Of a DNA stretch of 64,000 nucleotides, positions 61,731-64,000 are shown in pieces. The translations under genes were made by a program, and so were the position numbers. Under the pieces are notes generated by a model that was given only the letters and a program-made list of their open reading frames with translations, did not search any database and had not been told where the DNA came from. This DNA comes from Rhynchopus sp. YZ270_cl-10. Taxonomy: Eukaryota > Euglenozoa > Diplonemea > Diplonemida > Diplonemidae. The first letter of the stretch is position 1. Every line of letters starts with the position of its first letter. The stretch spans positions 496,001 through 560,000 of the forward strand of contig OZ037893.1 of NCBI GenBank assembly GCA_964035575.1, in the 5' to 3' direction.

Positions 61731-62642
61731 AAAAAAAAAAAAAAAATCGTCAAACGAAAACAATCGTCTTCGCCCTATTTATTATAATAAATGTTCGCCG
61801 TAGGACTGTCTTTTTAATATCAAAAAAAAGGTTGCATTTTCACGCTCCCCACACACATATACCCCTTTCCGTTCAGTGCTGTTCTGTCTGCACGGAAAAC
61901 AAAAAAGGTATTTAAAAAATGAAAGGGAAAAAGAAAAAAGAAAAATGTGAAAAAGGAGACCATGAAAGAAAACTTGAAAGGTGCATTCCAGTTCCCCGCC
62001 CGCCCCCCATCCCCTCACCTCCATTTTGTCTGTTTGTTTTGTTTTTTTTTTTTTTTTTGTCCTGGGTTTCGTTCAAGAGCACCGCTTTGTATTTTTTGTT
62101 TGTTTTTTTGTTTGTTTTATTTTATTTTGTTTTTCGCTGCTTTTCCTTTTTTTTTTCCTCTTTTTTTTTTTGCTTTTTTTTGCTTCGTATTCTGCTCCAC
62201 GTTTACGTTTTTTGGATAATCCAAATGAGTTTTGTTTTGTTTTTTTTTTTTTTTTTGAAAAGGTTTCTTAATCGTCTGTGTACAAGCACAAACTGTTGTC
62301 AATCTTACTTAGGGGGTATTTCTTTGTTTTTTCTTTTTTTCCTCTTTTTTTGGGTGATACTGTTCAGACACCTTTCATCCTATTCTCTGCTTCATTCTGC
62401 TTCAGCATCGTTTCTAGCCTACGTTTCCTCTTGGATAACTCTAGTCAACCTAATAGAAGGATTTTCACACACATCTTTCAGTTTTTCAAAAAAAAAAAGG
62501 CAAAACGTTCAGGCAACCACCACTGTTTCTTAAACACACCTAAAAGAGAGAACACCAAAATACCACCCATTTAAAATTATTTGGACAAAAAGACAAACAA
62601 TTTTGGAGGAAGGAAAAAAAAAATCATCAAAAAACCCTCGGC

Positions 62643-62991
62643 CTAGTTCCCCCTCCATTGAGATGCTGCCGCGTTTAATGAAACGTTTGCATTCCGTGGA
62701 GGTTGCGCATGTTGACCTTGGAGTGGTTGAGTTGCAGGGGGCTGGCTTTGCGCTGCATTGCCCTGAGGTTGTGCGTGGGCACCTGCCTGTGGTTCCTTCT
62801 GTTGCTCCATGAAAGCCGTTTGGTCTTCAAGATGATCATAGATCAGAACAAAGTCCTCCCTCTTCACCTTCCTCCACCTGTCAGGATCGAACACCCAGTA
62901 ATTACCCCGCTCATATGTCTGGCTCTTCACCTGCGGTGGTGCTGAGTCCGCCCGCTTAAACCAGCATTTGTGCTCTTTGTGGAATCGCCAA
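62643..62991 (-). CDS. CCR4-NOT subunit, NOT2/3/5 family, last exon only
   Basis: About 115 codons after a CTACAG acceptor at 62992; the exon starts in the middle of a codon (one base T, then TGG). It encodes WRFHKEHKCWFKRAD, then SQTYERGNYWVFDPDRWRKV, KREDFVLIYDHLED, which is the C-terminal NOT box shared by NOT2 and NOT3/5. These proteins hold the CCR4-NOT deadenylase together. The tail after it is Gln/Ala/Pro-rich and ends ASQWRGN. The upstream exon is not visible in the remaining 1 kb of the window, so the intron is at least that long or the exon is very short. Which of NOT2 or NOT3/5 it is cannot be decided from this exon; the TYERGxY wording fits both. Confidence 0.82.
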
Positions 62992-63036
62992 CTGTAGAAG
63001 AAAATATAAAAGTTTATAAGACGAACTTCTTAAGAA

Positions 63037-63090
63037 ATAGCTATTGATGCAAGCACCTCCCAACCATACACTCCTACTTGCCCTACCGTG
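63037..63090 (-). repeat. Hybrid repeat: family C head, family G tail
   Basis: TAGCTATTGATGCAAGCACC is the family C head. TCCCAACCATACACTCCTAC, TTGCCCTACCGTG is the family G middle and the tail variant seen at 44089-44170. Confidence 0.6.
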
Positions 63091-63113
63091 AAAAAAGAGG
63101 CTAATTATCATAC

Positions 63114-63225
63114 AATGCAACGAGGCCGAGTCGGCCTCGCCAAGGCCTGAAAATAAATACTCAGGCGTGCCTGAGGCGTACTCGGGATTAGTTACGTTTA
63201 AGTACGCCTCAGGCACGCCTGGGTA
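63114..63225. mobile_element. Fold-back element with AATGCAACGAGGCCGA end, copy 2
   Basis: AATGCAACGAGGCCGAGTCGGCCTCG, read in two parts, is followed by TCAGGCGTGCCTGAGGCGTA and its inverse TACGCCTCAGGCACGCCTG. The inner hairpin arms are longer and more exact than in copy 1 (23865-24020), but the far terminal repeat is missing. Confidence 0.65.
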
Positions 63226-64000
63226 TATTTATATTTCTTACCAGCATTTTGGTCAGGAACAAAAAAGTATTTACCCCCAAATTTTGTGGTTTTCGATTCA
63301 GAGGTAGCAAAATCTTTCAAATGCGGGGTCGCACGATGAAAAATGCGCCTCTGTGCCGAGCGAGTCGAAAAAATGAAAAGGGTTCGCTCAGCTTTGGTGC
63401 TGATGATATATATTTTGGTGGTACCTTCGGGTATTTCATTGATTCAAGAATCATTGTAAACAAATCTCGGGGGTGCTTTTCGACTGGGTCCCTTCGGGGC
63501 CCAACTTGATGCAAGACGGAAGAGGCTCATACAAGGCTGGACCCTCTAACACTAGAGAGATCCCATCGAGATCCCAGAATTTTGCACAGGCCTCCTTGAT
63601 CCACAGACCACAGCTCTATTTTTAGTACAACTATGGGGTGACCAAAGGACTTTTTTATACTTTTTTATACCCGAGGTATGACTCATCTTCTGCGAAGCCT
63701 CTTTTTAGGAGGCAGTTTACTGTAAGCAGTAACCATGATATTTTTCCACTAAAAATATCTTGCGACCCCGCAATTTTCTCAGCAGGACACCGAAAGTTGA
63801 TTTCAGCACATTTCAGGGGGCGGAGGAAATACATGGCATGACTTAGAAACGTGATGACCTGTGCATAATAATTTTACATATCAGCAGAAATATGAAACCG
63901 AGTATACTTTCCCCTGGTTTTTGGTACAAACTTAAAGTCACGCATTTTTTGCTAAAAAAATTGTCCGACCCCGGAATTTTTTCAGATCGCTCCGGAAATG

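Larger units (their letters stand above)
59264..62642. other. Intergenic region, mostly one transposon-like element
   Basis: Element 59540-61730 fills most of it. The rest (61740-62640) is T-rich with many runs. No coding frame recognised. Confidence 0.6.
62992..64000. other. Probable intron of the NOT gene, with repeats
   Basis: Family A-like word (63010-63036), a C/G hybrid repeat (63037-63090), a fold-back element (63114-63225). From 63240 on, words such as GCGACCCCGCAATTTTCTCA (63759) and CGACCCCGGAATTTTTTCAG (63966) recur, with the inverse at 63320, suggesting another mobile element that runs past the window. Confidence 0.5.

Noticed and set aside
61919-62533. Plus-strand frame of 204 codons, Phe-rich
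   Set aside because: It is a translation of T-runs with no conserved content.

Overview
The window is nuclear DNA of a unicellular, probably flagellated eukaryote. The signs are short canonical GT-AG introns (donors GTATGT or GTACGT, acceptors CAG, about 55-300 bp and one of about 980 bp), a kinesin motor, prefoldin subunit 6, a CCR4-NOT subunit, a CDK-like kinase, IQ, WD40 and LRR proteins, and dense repeats with long A/T and G/C homopolymer runs. TAA, TAG and TGA all end genes, so the code looks standard. I cannot name the species. A free-living excavate-type flagellate (for example a fornicate such as Kipferlia) is a guess, not a result.

Every protein-coding gene I can support lies on the minus strand, so transcription runs from right to left. 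From low to high coordinates they are: kinesin-3-like motor (seven exons, 3' end cut by the window), J-domain protein, XRRA1-like LRR protein, a large coiled-coil protein, prefoldin 6, a CDK-like kinase, two adjacent ubiquitin-like/WD40 paralogues, an unknown three-exon gene, an IQ-repeat membrane protein, an LRR protein kinase, a sulfotransferase, a seven-exon PDZ/zinc-finger scaffold, a small unknown protein, and the last exon of a NOT2/3/5-type CCR4-NOT subunit. No operon logic links them. The two WD40 genes are a tandem duplication.

Between genes, and inside introns, sit many short (about 30-120 bp) dispersed repeats. I sort them into families A-H. All copies of A-E, G and H that I found read in one orientation, so that as RNA they would be in the same sense as the genes. 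As sense RNA, A is a hairpin often capped by a C-GAGA-G loop; G and H carry the same loop; B is a tRNA-like acceptor/T-arm minihelix with a TTCGATA loop and a T-run at its end; C is a short hairpin that shares the end ACTTCAC plus T-run with B; D is a two-stem hairpin with apparent compensating changes; E carries a GGGA/TCCC hairpin. F (cores ending GGCCGAAGCCT in window orientation) is a fold-back type found in both directions.

Several non-autonomous DNA transposons are also present. Some are hAT-like with exact 8-bp target duplications (6049-6926 and its inverted twin 45754-46626, 19471-20168, and the 129-bp 21637-21765). Three others have G-rich ends flanked by TA (11122-12366 and 26211-27399, both near-perfect palindromes, and 30077-30612). 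There is a 453-bp element with ATAAC duplications (31962-32414), an element ending 20 bp from a stop codon (51630-52404), and a 2.2-kb element with long inverted ends (59540-61730). The largest gene-free stretch is 43926-52423.
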